A stretch of DNA of 64,000 nt from Phallus indusiatus (GCA_027605045.1 JAQFWX010000135.1:1-64000); one strand, 5' to 3'. Counted from the stretch's first letter, positions 48,362 to 60,161 are shown. Notes: generated by a model not told the origin, from the letters alone. Translations and numbers: made by a program.

Positions 48362-48840
48362 GGTCTACACCTATCAATTATTCTTTCCTCATTCGGTCAT
48401 ACCTCCGCTGTTATAGCAGGTTCTTTTCCCCATCCGAACTAGTGTACTATCGGCAGTTGGCTCTCCCATAGGCAACTCTTTTCTGGTTTTGTTTCCATTC
48501 GCTTGTATGCTAATTTAATACTTTTTGATAAAGCCTTTGTCCTTGCCAAGAGCTGCTTCCTATATAGGGATTAGAGTAACCATTTTTGGAATATACGTCA
48601 TTTCGCGCTCTGGTATTTTCTCCATACAGTCTGAAAACCTTTGAGTAGTTCCTTGTTCGCTTGAATGAAATGTCAAAAAAACGTCAAAAATCTGGTTTCA
48701 ATTTATTTTGTTACTTGCCGGCCGTGCACCCCAGCCTCGAAATAATCTCGTTTTCTCCGATATATAAATATTGTCCCAGTCCACTCCAAAGTCATTCGTC
48801 CGCCCGCACTCACTCGCGCACACATCCCCCTTCATCCGAC

Positions 48841-50825
48841 ATGCCTTTCACACCAGCTGCTTCCCCATCTGTTTCATCTCCTGAGCTTTATTCACCCAGC
48901 CGCGCACCTGTTAATGTCGCAGATTCCTCCGAGGTATATACGAAGTGCAAAGAGCTGATGAATTCATCTATCAGGCAAGGTCGTATTCTCAACTGGGTTA
49001 ATCGGAGTGTGTCCAAACCTCTATTGTGGATGTGGTAAGTGTCTCTCCTTCATAGTTGATCAATACTTTGAGTTGTGTTCATAGGCCACTTAATGATAGT
49101 GGAGAACCATTCCCTCCGACTCAGCTGGATTTCGCGTTCAAACATTTTGAATTTACTCCGCCATGCTGCCCATGTAACACTCAGGATCCCGATCCGCATG
49201 TTTTTCATTTTGCCAAAATATGGGTTGTTTACAAGCCTGACTCTCAGTACCACCGTAAAGTTGTTTTAGGGTGTCAAGGTCATTATGCCGGCTGTGGAAT
49301 TTTTGGTGAATAATTCCAATTTTTCCTATATCAGTTTTTCGTTTTCTTAATCTATTGATTTAGTTCCATTGGAGAAAATACATGATGATCCGCGTCTGCT
49401 GACTACAAGATATCCTCGCCGCCATACAATCAAGCTGACTGGTATGTACATTTGAATCTTTAATGGCTAATTTCTACAAATGATTACAGGTCTCCCGGGC
49501 TTTGATCCTAAGGACCTTCTTCAACCTTGGGAGACGGATCCTACTTTGCCGCGCCCCCAGAGCCTTATACCTTCGACCCCTTCGCCTCCCTCCCGTTTTA
49601 TACTGCCAACCCGGACTAGTGGTTTCAATACCCCTCGAGGTATGTTTATTAGTTTCTTCCTTTACTTGATGTTTTATCTGTGAGATGATTAATTAGGGAA
49701 AAAGCGAACATCTGGTAATATTTCGGCAATTCCCTTTCTTCTTTCTAGTCCCAAGAAAACTAGAAATAGTCCCAGTAAGTCTGGAGTTCGCTTTATAGAT
49801 GCTATGGGTTGATTTTATTAATCTGAAATTAGGTTTTTCAGATAATGAAGGTAGGCAACAGTTTGAACTAAAGGAGCGTTAACAGATATAGTAGCAGTTG
49901 AGCAAATCTTGTCTTTTCCACCATGCGCGCAGCCTCGTCCGAACCCAACTCCTTCGTCTTCACCTGTTTTGAGTGAAGTGAATTCTACGCCTCTTACGGG
50001 TAAGGAAAGCACGGCCAAACGTGAGTTATTTCTGTTTATTTGATCGAACTGCACTAATTCACACAATAAGGTGTTGAACCAAGTGAACGCTGGTTTGGGG
50101 ATACCAGCTGTCTTTTTGAACCTCCGGAGCCTCAATATGCAATCCAAAAAAACGCCGATGTACCCCCTCTTGCAGGAGACGATTTACTATCCGCTCTTGC
50201 GACATTGAACTCAGGAGAAGGCTTGGTCCACGACACTTTTTGGAGGCTTTATGATAAATGTGATTGCTCACTTTGGATAAGAAAGGATATGTTAAAACAC
50301 CACTTCGAAAAATACTGTCCCCTTTCTGTAGTTCCGCGCCCTCCCACAGGCATACCAATGGATAGTTCTAGAAACACTCAGGTATCATCGCCCACGCTCG
50401 ACTCGCAAGCTGCCGTCATCACACCAATGATTCATCGATCGCTGAATCCTTCAGTCAGGCATCCAAAACATCGAGGGACCGTGTCATCCCTCAGTCAAAT
50501 GAATGAGACTATGCCCTTACATTCAAGCGCAGTGCCCGCATTTCACTCAGGTAAAATTCAAGATACAGTAAAGACTGAATAATATTATATGCTCATTTTT
50601 TTATTTCTAGCACCCAATACACCTCAGCGTCACCACCACCATTATTCACCGTATACCGATTCCCAAGGTGAACCACAAATTCCATCTGGTATTTTGCCCT
50701 CGGACGTTAACTCAGGGCATAGTATTCTTATGAAATACTTGAGCTACGCTAGCGGATCTGCATACCTTGCAGATCAAAGTGATTTAAACGCCAATGACGG
50801 CCGCGCTACTAGTAGCTCTAATTAG
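48841..50825 (+). CDS. Transposon cargo gene: 515-aa Cys-rich protein, unknown function
   Basis: Nine exons: 48841-49034, 49085-49305, 49364-49441, 49490-49639, 49697-49774, 49833-49850, 49886-49999, 50071-50550 and 50611-50825. They join without a single frame conflict to 515 aa. Near residues 85-140 PPCCPCNT ... RKVVLGCQGHYAGCGIF has the spacing of a zinc-binding module somewhat like a GRF finger (CxC, then CX5C after a conserved basic strand). A second Cys/His cluster (KCDCSLWIRKDMLKHHFEKY followed by Cys) lies near residues 345-365. The rest is Pro/Ser/Thr-rich and probably disordered. Both clusters suggest DNA or RNA binding. Its intactness inside the element, next to decayed pieces, suggests it is under selection, perhaps as a second transposition protein. 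I do not recognise a homologue. Confidence 0.82.
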
Positions 50826-51329
50826 TATATTTACTGTGTGCATGCTGGTAATTTGTATAGCATAAAAATTCTGCTCTTAGACTCGTAAAAAAATGTTTTG
50901 TCAAATAAAATTATTTATTATAAAAATTCGTTCTAGACCAAAGAAAATATGTATCACTTTATTTAAGTGTTTACGTTGGCGCCACTACACCTGTCGTTTG
51001 ACGCTTAGCGCTCCAAGCGTCCCTGCCACTGCTCTCCATCCAGCTCAATGACATGGAGACAGTAGAATCACATCCTCTCATCTCTCTCATCGCTGCCTTC
51101 GTTAAAATCATACGTTAGTGTCAGTGCATACTGACATACTTTCTATCGACTAACAGACTCCACTACTAGTATAGTTGCTCTTGGGGCCGTGCCCTAATAG
51201 CTTTCGCCACAATTTCCATTCCACGTTATATATATACAACTCTTTATTCACTAAATTTTACGGTATGTAAACTAAGGTTTCATGTCTTCCCATCCCCCGT
51301 TTCTTTTAATTAACCATGTATCTCCCACA
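50826..51329. other. Spacer inside the transposon
   Basis: About 500 bp after the cargo gene stop with no open frame of note. Confidence 0.6.
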
Positions 51330-52440
51330 GCTCGACTTTTATTCACTCGCCGTCATCTTTCCCTGTCTGTTGTGAATCGTGATAGGGGTGTTCGTCATTC
51401 GAATACGGTACGGATTGAGAGGTAGGGCTTGATAGTGAATCAAGGCTGAAACTGCTTTTCAATTTCAGATACCTCAACGATTATCAAGTACTGCGTGAAC
51501 CACCCTTAATTACACCCGACCCGAGGGAACTCCATCCAGACGTACATTCCGAAGATGTCCCTCCAACATTATTTCACAACTACCTAGATGAATTTTTTCA
51601 AGCTGTCCGTGTATTTGGTTTCTTGGAAAAAACCGTAAGTCTTTCCACAAATCTAATCAATATCTACCTAGACCAAGACAAATCATTCTACTGCGTCATA
51701 GACGGCACTCCAAGTATACGCCCACACAACCCACCAATACACTGACATCGACACCAACCCAGACTGCGTACTATGGGACGAAGAATACATGAACGAGTAC
51801 TAACTCCTGGACGAATCTAAAGGCGACGGAACGCTCTCCAGTTTATTCACCATTCTCAACTTATTCATTGAAGATGTCAATACCAGCTGGCCAGAAGCCG
51901 CCGCGGCTGATAATATCGATAGAGACCACCTTCTCAAGCATGCGTCCACGGTTGGAAGTAATAGTAGTAGTGGTGGGTATAAGCGCAAATTGCAACTACC
52001 GTTGGATCGGGCACGAGGAGAAACAGGAACGCTAGATCGCCTCCAAGCGAGCTAGGCTCAAGTCGAGCTTCGTCTCTCAAGCTGTCAGGTGTTATACTGA
52101 AGATGTAAGTCGCCCTTTGTCCTTCATAACTTGTTAGGTTGCTTATCTATCTTTTCTCAGTATGCATGCAAGATAAATGGGAACAACAAACCCCGTCCAG
52201 CACTGAAACGAGCCATAACCGCTCATATTCCCGCCTCCGTCGCACCTGCTACCCAAGATACAACGCTTGTTTCATCCACTTCCGCTTTTTTTTATGAAGG
52301 CGGAGGATTGCAGACTCTTCGCGCGAAGTTTGTTGGAGGTGGAGGTGGGGATGGTGGGAGTCATGTTGCGTTCGCGTCGACGGCAGCGATGGACAACGAT
52401 TCACCAGAGGCGGATACGGTTTTGAATTATATGAGATTTG
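51330..52440 (+). pseudogene. Captured, broken fragment of NTE1 (patatin-like lysophospholipase)
   Basis: Residue blocks match the basidiomycete NTE1 N-terminal half in order. Around 51476-51633: YLNDYQVLREPPLITPD and YLDEFFQAVRVFGFLEKT, the latter next to a GT donor. At 51669-51707: LDQDKSFYCVIDGT, from the first cyclic-nucleotide-binding-like domain. Then VYAHTTHQYTD, WDEEYMNEY, a TAA at 51801-51803 where the family has Gln, LLDESKGDGTLSSLFTILNL, and near 52295 FYEGGGLQTLRAKF. About 20 residues between the first two blocks are missing, and there is a frame change near 51705. Intact NTE1 hydrolyses phosphatidylcholine at the ER and is over 1,400 aa; the catalytic patatin domain is absent here. 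It must be a copy picked up by the transposon, and no full NTE1 lies in this window. Confidence 0.8.
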
Positions 52441-54730
52441 GATTCCCGTGCAACAAGAACGACAAAGAGGCAGAGAAAGCACTATCGTTCCGGATATCAA
52501 AATACTCAGTCCATCGCCCCTTACATCTTCTCCTGCTGAAGAAACACCACCCGGACACAGTGAAGAATCATCAAACCAAGCCTCTTCTCCTTCTCAACCG
52601 GATCGCCCCCATGCGCCACAACACCCGGGATTCAGAAACGGTGCCCCAGTGGCATCACATACCCCTTCATCTTCCAATTCTTCTTCGAATGTTAACCTTG
52701 GTTTTTATGGTGGCGCCAGCCTGATGTTTTCTCCTCTTTTGAATACTTCCGCAACTTCTTTGCTGTCTGTTGGATGGAGCTATCATTCGGGAGCAGATGA
52801 TAATGGAAAACGAACTGGCTGGGACGAACTAGTGGACTATGATTCTTAGCGATCACCCTGGCAGGAGATCTTAAACTCTCATGACCAACATGGTAGTGAG
52901 ACGGACGATGCTTCGGATATCAACCCGATTGAAAGCACGCAGGATATTCTACGCAGAACTGTTGGATTGACTGAGAATGATTTGGTGGTGTTGCATAAAC
53001 GGCTTGTCGAGGATGCTATGAACAGGAGGTTATTTGAACCACCTCGGTCTCCTGTTCGACGTTGACGAATGTCTGCTTCTCGAGCTAGCTTTTCCGCATC
53101 CCAAGCACATGAGAACGGGGCGAGTATTAACCGTTTAACTTCGTATCAGAATAAGAACTAAGCAAACGATTTACAGGCTGCTAGCCCAGCGCCGCCTCCC
53201 CATCAGCCTACTCCAGTTGCGAATCAGAGTGCTCTAACAAAACAGAGTCGACGTCTCGAGCAAATGCATTGCTGGATTCGGTTTTGCACAGTATTCAAAA
53301 CCAGAATCAATCACAGCCCGAGCCTCAACAGCAACAAGCTCAAACTCCAACTCAACCACAGTCTCAACCAGAAACCATACCCGAATTGCAGCCACAATCT
53401 CCGCCAAAAGTTTTCATTCCAATCGACATTCAAGATAATCCCGCAATTCAGAACCCGGATCCTCCTAAAGTCATCTCGCAGGATGTCCCAGTTTTGTCCA
53501 GTCTTATGTCTCCGGCGTTATCTAATACTTCTTCAACTATCATTCTACGTTGGATGCACTCACGGTAGACTGGCACAGCACCACCGGCGATTGTCAGGGT
53601 ACGCTACCGCGTCCCCTTACTTTCCTTATTTATTATCATCGGTATATGTTTATTTCTATTTCATTTACATTTCCCGTCCATTACTTCCATTTTCCGTTTC
53701 CTCGTTCTACCTCCATTTCACTTTCTTTACCCGCGCGCGTCGCGCGCTCGTACTCGGCGTGATGCCCGTGACATCACGTCGCTTAGGTTCGGTTCGGGCG
53801 CCTAGCACTTAGTTGTGTCAGGGCCGCACGCCGCGCTATCGTTTTTCATGTATATAGTCGCTGTCCCTAGAGTGAGGGTCCCTAAGCTTGTTCTCTTAGG
53901 ATCCCCTCCCTCTAGGTGAGTAGTTAGTGTTTTCCGCAATATATTATCTTAGGATCCCCTCCCTCTAGCCTGAGCTGAGTAGCCCTAACAGCGATGGTAG
54001 TAGTCGCTTGCCGAGTATCAGTAGTGGTCGAGAAAGCAGGGAAGACGATGCTTCCGCGCGACATAAGGCTCTGTAGAGTAGATGCCATCAGTACGGTACA
54101 AGACGAAGCGAACAAATCTGAATCCCGAATTTCCCATGAAAAAGCCCCCATTTCACCTGCGTCTTCACCTCAATCTCACGAAGAAGACTCGGGGGGAAGC
54201 GACGGAAGTTCCGCAGTCCCTCCTATGGCGTAGCCCTCAAATTGTGATGACCCCAAACAACCATGTTCAGCTTGTACGAGACGTGAGCAGGCGAACCACT
54301 GAGGCGACTGCAGCGTTGAAGAGTCGGCCTCAAGCTCCCGAAAACGATGAAACCGTTTGCCGAAAATCCAAGTATCCGATTAATGTACAACATATCAGCA
54401 ACTCCCAACTAATTTCCCCTTCCTTGTCATCTACTGGAGAGAAGAATGCCAGTTCGTTGTTCCAGAGAGATAGACGCGAAGTTTCGTTGGTGTGGGTTTT
54501 CTTTTTAAGTTTGTTTTACGTTTTGATGGCCTTTTCATGTTTGGATGCCTTCTCCTGAGGATATACTTTCTCTTCTCCCTGTGTCAAAAGGCAAACCAGT
54601 CGGTGATCGGGGCAAAGACAGGTGTATTGTGTTCCGGTATTGGGTGTGCATGGGTTCTACCTCTGAGTGTTGTGATCTGGGCTCAGTCGGGACACTCAGA
54701 AGGGTCTAGCTCTTTAAGCTAGATTATGGC
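52441..54730 (+). pseudogene. Decayed coding fragments of unknown origin inside the transposon
   Basis: Long protein-like stretches on + are interrupted by stops. 52448-52849 has KILSPSPLTSSPAEETPP ... WDELVDYDS, then TAG. Its continuation to 53064 (DILRRTVGLTENDLVVLHKR) ends in TGA. A Gln/Pro-rich piece lies at 53269-53568. Near 54240 there is CDDPKQPCSACTRREQANH, which recalls a zinc-cluster loop. None forms a complete gene. Likely one or more further host genes captured and decayed, or a degraded element gene. A 22-bp direct repeat lies at 53894 and 53947. Confidence 0.55.
53894..53968. repeat. Two 22-bp direct repeats
   Basis: tcttaggatcccctccctct plus ag occurs at 53894-53915 and again at 53947-53968, separated by 31 bp. 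The surrounding 53740-53970 is GC-richer and stop-rich and could be a solo-LTR or other repeat remnant. Confidence 0.7.
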
Positions 54731-54885
54731 CAAGCCTCCTGCAGGACACAATGACTTGCCTGTTGCAGCGAAAGACTATGCCCGCTACTGTATATTGTAA
54801 ACGCCACATGTAGAGTTTTATTTCTTCCATTCACCTAAATACAAGGCAATTAATTGAATAAAGCTTTTTTCGAATTGATTTTGAA

Positions 54886-57800
54886 CTAATAAGTGGCTGT
54901 AGACCGCTTGCGCTTTTGATTTCGTTCGGGTGATGGTGGTAAAACTCTTCGTCCTTGTAGTGTTTTCTGAAATTGCTTATGAGCGTTGGACACCTAACGT
55001 CAATCATTAGCATAGGTAAAATGCTACTTTTTGAAACTATTAAGCATACTGTCAAGGTGCCTGGCGCCACACTTGTACTAGCATCGCCGTCTACTGGTGC
55101 TGTTTGACTAGATAGTCTCGTGTGGAGAGAATTGATTACTGATCGCAGTTCTGATACTTCAGGTATCCCATCCATACTGCCTTGAGCATCATTTAAAAGC
55201 TGTGAAAGACCATGAAGACGGGGAAGTATGAATGCGACTTCTTGGGTGATGCGGCCCTTCAGCTGTTCCTTTAGCGCAAGATCGCTTGCTAGTTTTGAAC
55301 TCGTTTGTTGAAGCTAGTTAATTCTGTTAGTAAAATAGAATGAAGGTTAGAAAATATTGTACTTCTGGTACTAATTCCTTATCACTTGCGTCTGTGAAGT
55401 CCTGGTCTGCATCGTTCTCAGACTCTTCAAAGTCAGAGCTTGCGTCTGAATCTGAGTCAGGAACCATTGACGATAATGCATTTGAAATGGTTGCAATTGA
55501 CTGCAAGTGATTTTTGGGAGGTTCTGGAAGCATGTCCGCAATATGAAGAGATTCGTTAGACACATGGGATGGAAAGAATAGTTGATGGATGTCAAGCGCT
55601 GCCTTCTCAGTCAATGGGAAATAAAAGGAGACGGTGGGTGATAAGGTGGGGAGAATGTACCGGAAGGCCCATAGGTGCTTACACGCTCCATTTCCCATTG
55701 AATTATATGGACAAGTACATGCCGCTAAACCATAACAGTTGAGGGACATCGTATAACGCAAATGATCTTGAGATGCAGTATTTGAAAGACTACTTGCGCA
55801 GGTGGCCTCGATCGTTTTTGGGTCTATCCATTTGATATTGGAAATACGGCTGTGCGCAATAATCGCTTGTGCACTGGCATTGTAATGAACTTGTGAGTCT
55901 GGAGACCACCACGTAACAGCATATTCCCTTTTGGAGGCAGGGTTGTCTGCGCTCGTGCCAGTTTTCCTTGACTTCCTGACTTCAACTAACTCTTGACTTT
56001 GAAGTTGGGAGCCAAAGCGAGCAGACAACCAATCATAGTATCTCATCTCGATATTTCGTTGTATGTATACGCCAGGGAGAATCTTCGTAATTAGAAGCAT
56101 AATAAGAAGATCAAATCGAATGCGGCGGCCATTCTTCTGATACTGGTGAATATACTTGTGCTTTAAGACACCGTTGAAAGCTTCAAGATGGTTTGTTGTG
56201 GGAATCACACCATCAAGTGGTGTTCCTAAGATCTGAGAAGCTACGATTCGTCCGAATGCTGACCAGCTTTTCCAAAGCGATTCCGATAACCAGAATGAAG
56301 ATAGGTAGTTGATATAGGAAATAGCTCCCGTTGTTAGCGTTGAAAGATGGGGATGAGAATTTTGTAAATCACTGAGCCATGCTTTTTCAGAATTTGCTGA
56401 AGCAGTGGCGTCCTGAAAATTCTCCGAATCAATTAAGCTGGAAGCCAAACTCTCAGTAGAAAAATCAAGAAGAATAAATAATAATACTGACACTCTCTCA
56501 AGATTTTGGAGTCTTTTGATTATCTGGTCTTTGTAAAACATCTGGCTCTCGTCTCCACTCCCTTTGACCAGTAATTTTCTCTTGTTCGTCCAACACTGCC
56601 GTGTGTGAAACTTGCAAAGTAGAAGTGTTGTATGCGGCCATACTGACAGTATAGCCCCACGCTCTCTTGTATCTGTGTCGGTTATGACAATCTTGGGGAA
56701 AAAACTTGACCCTCGTGCTTGCCCAAACTCACCGCCCATGATTTCAGAAGGTCTGTTAAAATGGAGGTATCATACCCTGCGTGAGTCGCCCGATTACCTG
56801 TTGGAGCTGAAAAAAGGAAAAAGGCAAGTGGAATACCACGATTCTGCCTGTCAACCCCTAAAGCAATGAATAATAAAATACGCCGATCGCAAATTCCAAA
56901 TGTCCCATCAATAACTAATTGCTTTTTGTGAGAGTACTCCCACGTTGCTGTCTTCATTTCGGGTGTCTGTATACACAGCATGAACCGCTCTTGCTTGTTT
57001 GTACGACCTTGATAAAAAAAAGCTGCTGACGCCAATTCGGGTCTATATAGCGTTGACTCAGGGTTCAGCCAATTATCCACATTTTCCGCAGGTGGATTCT
57101 CCAAATTGACCCCGAAAAACTTGGCTTGTTTACGGTACAATGTTCGTGAGTCGCCTGGCAACAGAATATAGCGATGGTTTGCCTTTGCAGGCTCATAATC
57201 CTTTTGACCGTAATATAATTTGGCTTGAAATAAATCAAGATTGCGTTTCTGAACAGCAGCCATGCTGTCAAATAGTCAATTCAAATTCACAATTCATTAT
57301 AAATAAAAAATACTTTGCGCCGTTGTTTATTTGCTTTAATGCATCCTGCCATACATGTGGATGTACCGGAACAGCAGGTAGTCGGCTCATTAACTGATTT
57401 TTGCATTTCTCGTCATGCTCAAAAATTCCAGTGATACGATAGATTCTTGTGCTTTGAGGATCATATGTCAGGTCCAAGTGTGCCAGACAGCCTGTATAAT
57501 TATAAGGTATCTTCCTTTTCCATTCAACGCTCATTATGCTCCTGCCCTGTTCAAACTTTTTTCGATCGACTTTTATTTTTCTCGCAGTGGTACTAATTCC
57601 AGACTGACTTTTGATACAATATATTCAAAAAAATATAAATACATATGTAAATATTCATAATCACAACCTACCACTGAAAGAGGATGCGCTGCCATTTACG
57701 CCCCCCAGCAAACTCATGCGATGAGCTCCACCGTCGGCTCCACCGGTTCCCTAGATCTCCCAAATCGTCGATCAAGAGATTCTGTTGCTGCAAATGTTCT

Positions 57801-58207
57801 CGTGCAGCACTTTGAGATGATTCAACTTCCGTAAAGATCTGGTGAAAGTGCTGGCTCTTAGCATAGATTGTCTTAATTGTGTCGAGCTGCGAATCGTCGC
57901 AATCCAGCAATTTGAAATAAACCTGGAGATATGGCGATTATCAGATGATGAACACAAACTCATTAATAAACTTACTTTAATTTTGCCTTTTTCACCTTTT
58001 GCAGGATGGGGGGGAATAGCATCGAGACCTAACTAATACCAAGTGAGAAATGTGAGAAAGGAATAACACGACAGTCTAATCTTACTCGTTCTAACGTTGA
58101 TCTGACAGCATCATTCTCATGACACGAACTAGCTATGACTCAGTACGATTTATCGCCTGTATGAAGTAGAGAAAATGTACATACGCTATGTCATCGGAAG
58201 GATTCAT
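54886..58207 (-). CDS. Mutator-like (MULE) transposase with SWIM zinc finger
   Basis: Nine exons: 58207-58185, 58128-58086, 58032-57976, 57922-57672, 57541-57314, 57264-56733, 56691-55363, 55313-55050 and 54993-54886. They join in phase to 944 aa. The MULE catalytic core is visible: VIDGTFG with the first Asp near residue 320; VITDTDTRERGAILSVWPHT then LLLCKFHTRQCW with the second Asp near 383; and TNHLEAFNGVLKHKY with the Glu near 548. The C-terminal SWIM finger is CTCPYNSMGNGACKH (C703, C705, C715, H717), followed by an acidic region, a coiled-coil-like stretch and a basic tail (NQKRKRS). The 56-nt intron at 58184-58129 removes in-frame stops near 58140. A 42-nt in-frame intron could also exist near 56495-56455. 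An upstream frame (58396, MVEIRDLVDRLLYLNP) could add an N-terminal exon, but I could not splice it. Confidence 0.88.
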
Positions 58208-58529
58208 TTACTGGAGAAAAATCTAAGGAGTATGTGAGAAGGGGAGGGGTATGAGGCATATGAGAGGGCATACTTGATTAAAGTCGAGCAGAGGCTGGGA
58301 AGGGGGGGGGGGCACTGGTCGTGGTGAGTTGGGAGGATGAGCAACTGAGGGGTTTAAATACAAAAGACGGTCAACCAGATCACGGATTTCTACCATTTTA
58401 GGAATTTGAAAGACTAACCGTTGTACTTTGTTGAATATATTGCGCGGTGGCCGAATGGGGAAACCAAGCAGGTACAGCAACGGAAGTTGAACCAAAAGGA
58501 GAAAGCCTCCTTGGCCAACCTAAACGAAA

Positions 58530-58685
58530 CCAGAGTACCAGCCGAAGATGCTAAAAATGGTTAAATAATTAGAGAGCGGGAAGCGATGTCAAGAAAGAGG
58601 AAGCGAAGATGGAGGACAGCGGCTAAATAACCGGTGACATGGCATCACAAGCCGCTTAATAATAGTTTTTGCACGCTTTACTATC
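58530..58685 (-). repeat. Right terminal inverted repeat
   Basis: Reverse complement of the left repeat at 48207-48361, with its outer tip at 58685. Confidence 0.92.
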
Positions 58686-58694
58686 AGCAGCAAT
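58686..58694. repeat. Target-site duplication, right
   Basis: agcagcaat, identical to 48198-48206. Lies 67 bp before the start codon of the peptidase gene. Confidence 0.9.
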
Positions 58695-58761
58695 AATGTG
58701 ACGGTCACGCTCACCAATTTCAGCTCCCCACGCCAGAGAATTCTTTTGCATCCATTGAACA

Positions 58762-59760
58762 ATGCCGCCACCACCACCGACAGATGCGCCATCAACGTAT
58801 CATGTTCTGATAAATGGCTTTGGAGTCAGTCGTTTCTCTTTTTTCAAGACTATCGGTATTGATTACGATCTAGCCATTTATGAGGGTACCAGTCAACCCT
58901 TCTTGGGGCTGCACGAAACCACTGCACAACACAGTAATACAAACGCAATCGGGAGCCAAAATCCACATAACTGTTCTTGGTCCCGTTTGTGTTGCGTACG
59001 ACACGGTTCTCAAACTCATTTCTCTCATCCATGCTCGTCCACCCCGGCTTCCTATTACGCCAGCCGAGGCAGCCGAAATAATAGACCCGTCAGAACCGAT
59101 GCCATCTCCTGACAACTTTGCGACCCCACCAGAGTCCGGCTACGATTTCATATTACACGTAGGAGCTGGTCGTAATGGTGCAGCCTGCCTAGAACAAATC
59201 GGTCACAAATCTGGATATTTCGCTCCAGACGTACGTGGAAAGTATGCCCCGATTATACCCCAGAGTCAAGTCTCAGCGAAATCCGTTTCAGAAGCAGAGT
59301 CGTTTGAGCGGGAAAGACTTGGTTCGAATGCAAAGTTAGCGAACGGAAAGGAAACAAGAGGTTTTGGAATTGGCTATGAAGTATTCCCCGAAGAGCTTCA
59401 TACTGAGGTTGATGTCAACGCTGTTATTGCCGGTTTAAAAGATTCTGGGGAAGCGGTGAGCGGTTTTTGCTTTTTCTCTTTTCCTTTAATTTAATGCCCT
59501 TCTTACCTTCTTAGAGAGTACAAGCTTCCACTGACGCGGGACATTATTTATGTGACTTTACATGCTATGGATCCTTAGCCGAATCCCAGCGTCCCCTTTT
59601 CGAGAAAACACCTCATAGCGACGGCATTAAACGATCCAAGTCGCTCTTCATGCACGTGCCTACGCAACCTGATTCGCCCTTCAAACAGGAGGAATTGGTT
59701 GAATTGGTTAGACAAGTCGTTGCACAAGTTTGCACAGGCGAGAAGGCTTTACAAGACTGA
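58762..59760 (+). CDS. Pyroglutamyl-peptidase I (pyrrolidone-carboxylate peptidase, family C15)
   Basis: Three exons (58762-58824, 58874-59455 and 59515-59760) encode 296 aa. The enzyme removes N-terminal pyroglutamate from peptides in the cytosol. Family signs: VLINGFG joined by splicing to PFMRVPVNPSW, DFILHVGAGRNGAACLEQIG, the active-site Cys in STDAGHYLCDF (Cys 228) and the catalytic His in SLFMHVP (His 262). It is longer than bacterial forms (about 215 aa), mainly through insertions after residue 70 and before the Cys segment, as in other fungi. The C-terminus is amphipathic (LVELVRQVVAQV). The transposon ends 76 bp before the start codon, so its original promoter is mostly gone. Confidence 0.9.
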
Positions 59761-60161
59761 TGTGCCTCTATTAATTCGTTCGGAATCCCGTGTTGTATCA
59801 ATGGTCTCGGATAAGTGTTTGTTTCCTTACATGTAATAACAAAGGTGTATTCATGTAATATTTTTACAAGAGCCGCGTCAAATATATGGTTTATTTACAA
59901 TCGTGTTTTCGTTTCCGATGAAATGATGTTTTAAATGTACCCGTGAAATAAGACCCAACCACAACCCTACATTTATATGATCTATTAGCTGACTTTGTGA
60001 TAAGCGTGCGTTCATATGCATCATCCATAGCCGAACACCACTCATTATGCATCACAAAGAATATAGTATCCTAAATGAAAAAAATTTTCTCTTGGCTATT
60101 CAGTTACCTAAAACAAGGAGTGAAAGATGTGAAGACCGCAGCATGTAATGTGCATGCCTAC
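59761..60161. other. Intergenic
   Basis: About 400 bp between convergent genes. No gene seen. Confidence 0.55.

Larger units (their letters stand above)
48207..58685. mobile_element. Complete Mutator-like (MULE) DNA transposon, 10,479 bp
   Basis: Bounded by terminal inverted repeats of about 155 bp (48207-48361 and 58530-58685), whose outer ~70 bp differ at only a few positions, and by a perfect 9-bp target-site duplication (agcagcaat). Termini start GGTAGTAAAGCG and GATAGTAAAGCG. It encodes a MULE transposase on - at the right side and an intact cargo gene on + at the left side, with a decayed region between them that contains a captured host gene fragment. Long inverted repeats, 9-bp duplication, transposase class and captured gene pieces all fit the MULE/Pack-MULE type. 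Since the transposase frame is open throughout, the element may be autonomous or only recently silenced. Confidence 0.93.

Noticed and set aside
48661..48841. Earlier start for the cargo gene at 48661.
   Set aside because: The stretch before 48841 is promoter-like (tatataaat near 48760) and unlike the rest of the protein; ATG at 48841 fits better.
58135..58145. In-frame TGA in the transposase 5' region, first read as a nonsense mutation.
   Set aside because: A 56-nt GT-AG intron (58184-58129) removes it and joins MNPSDDIA to SCHENDAV in phase.
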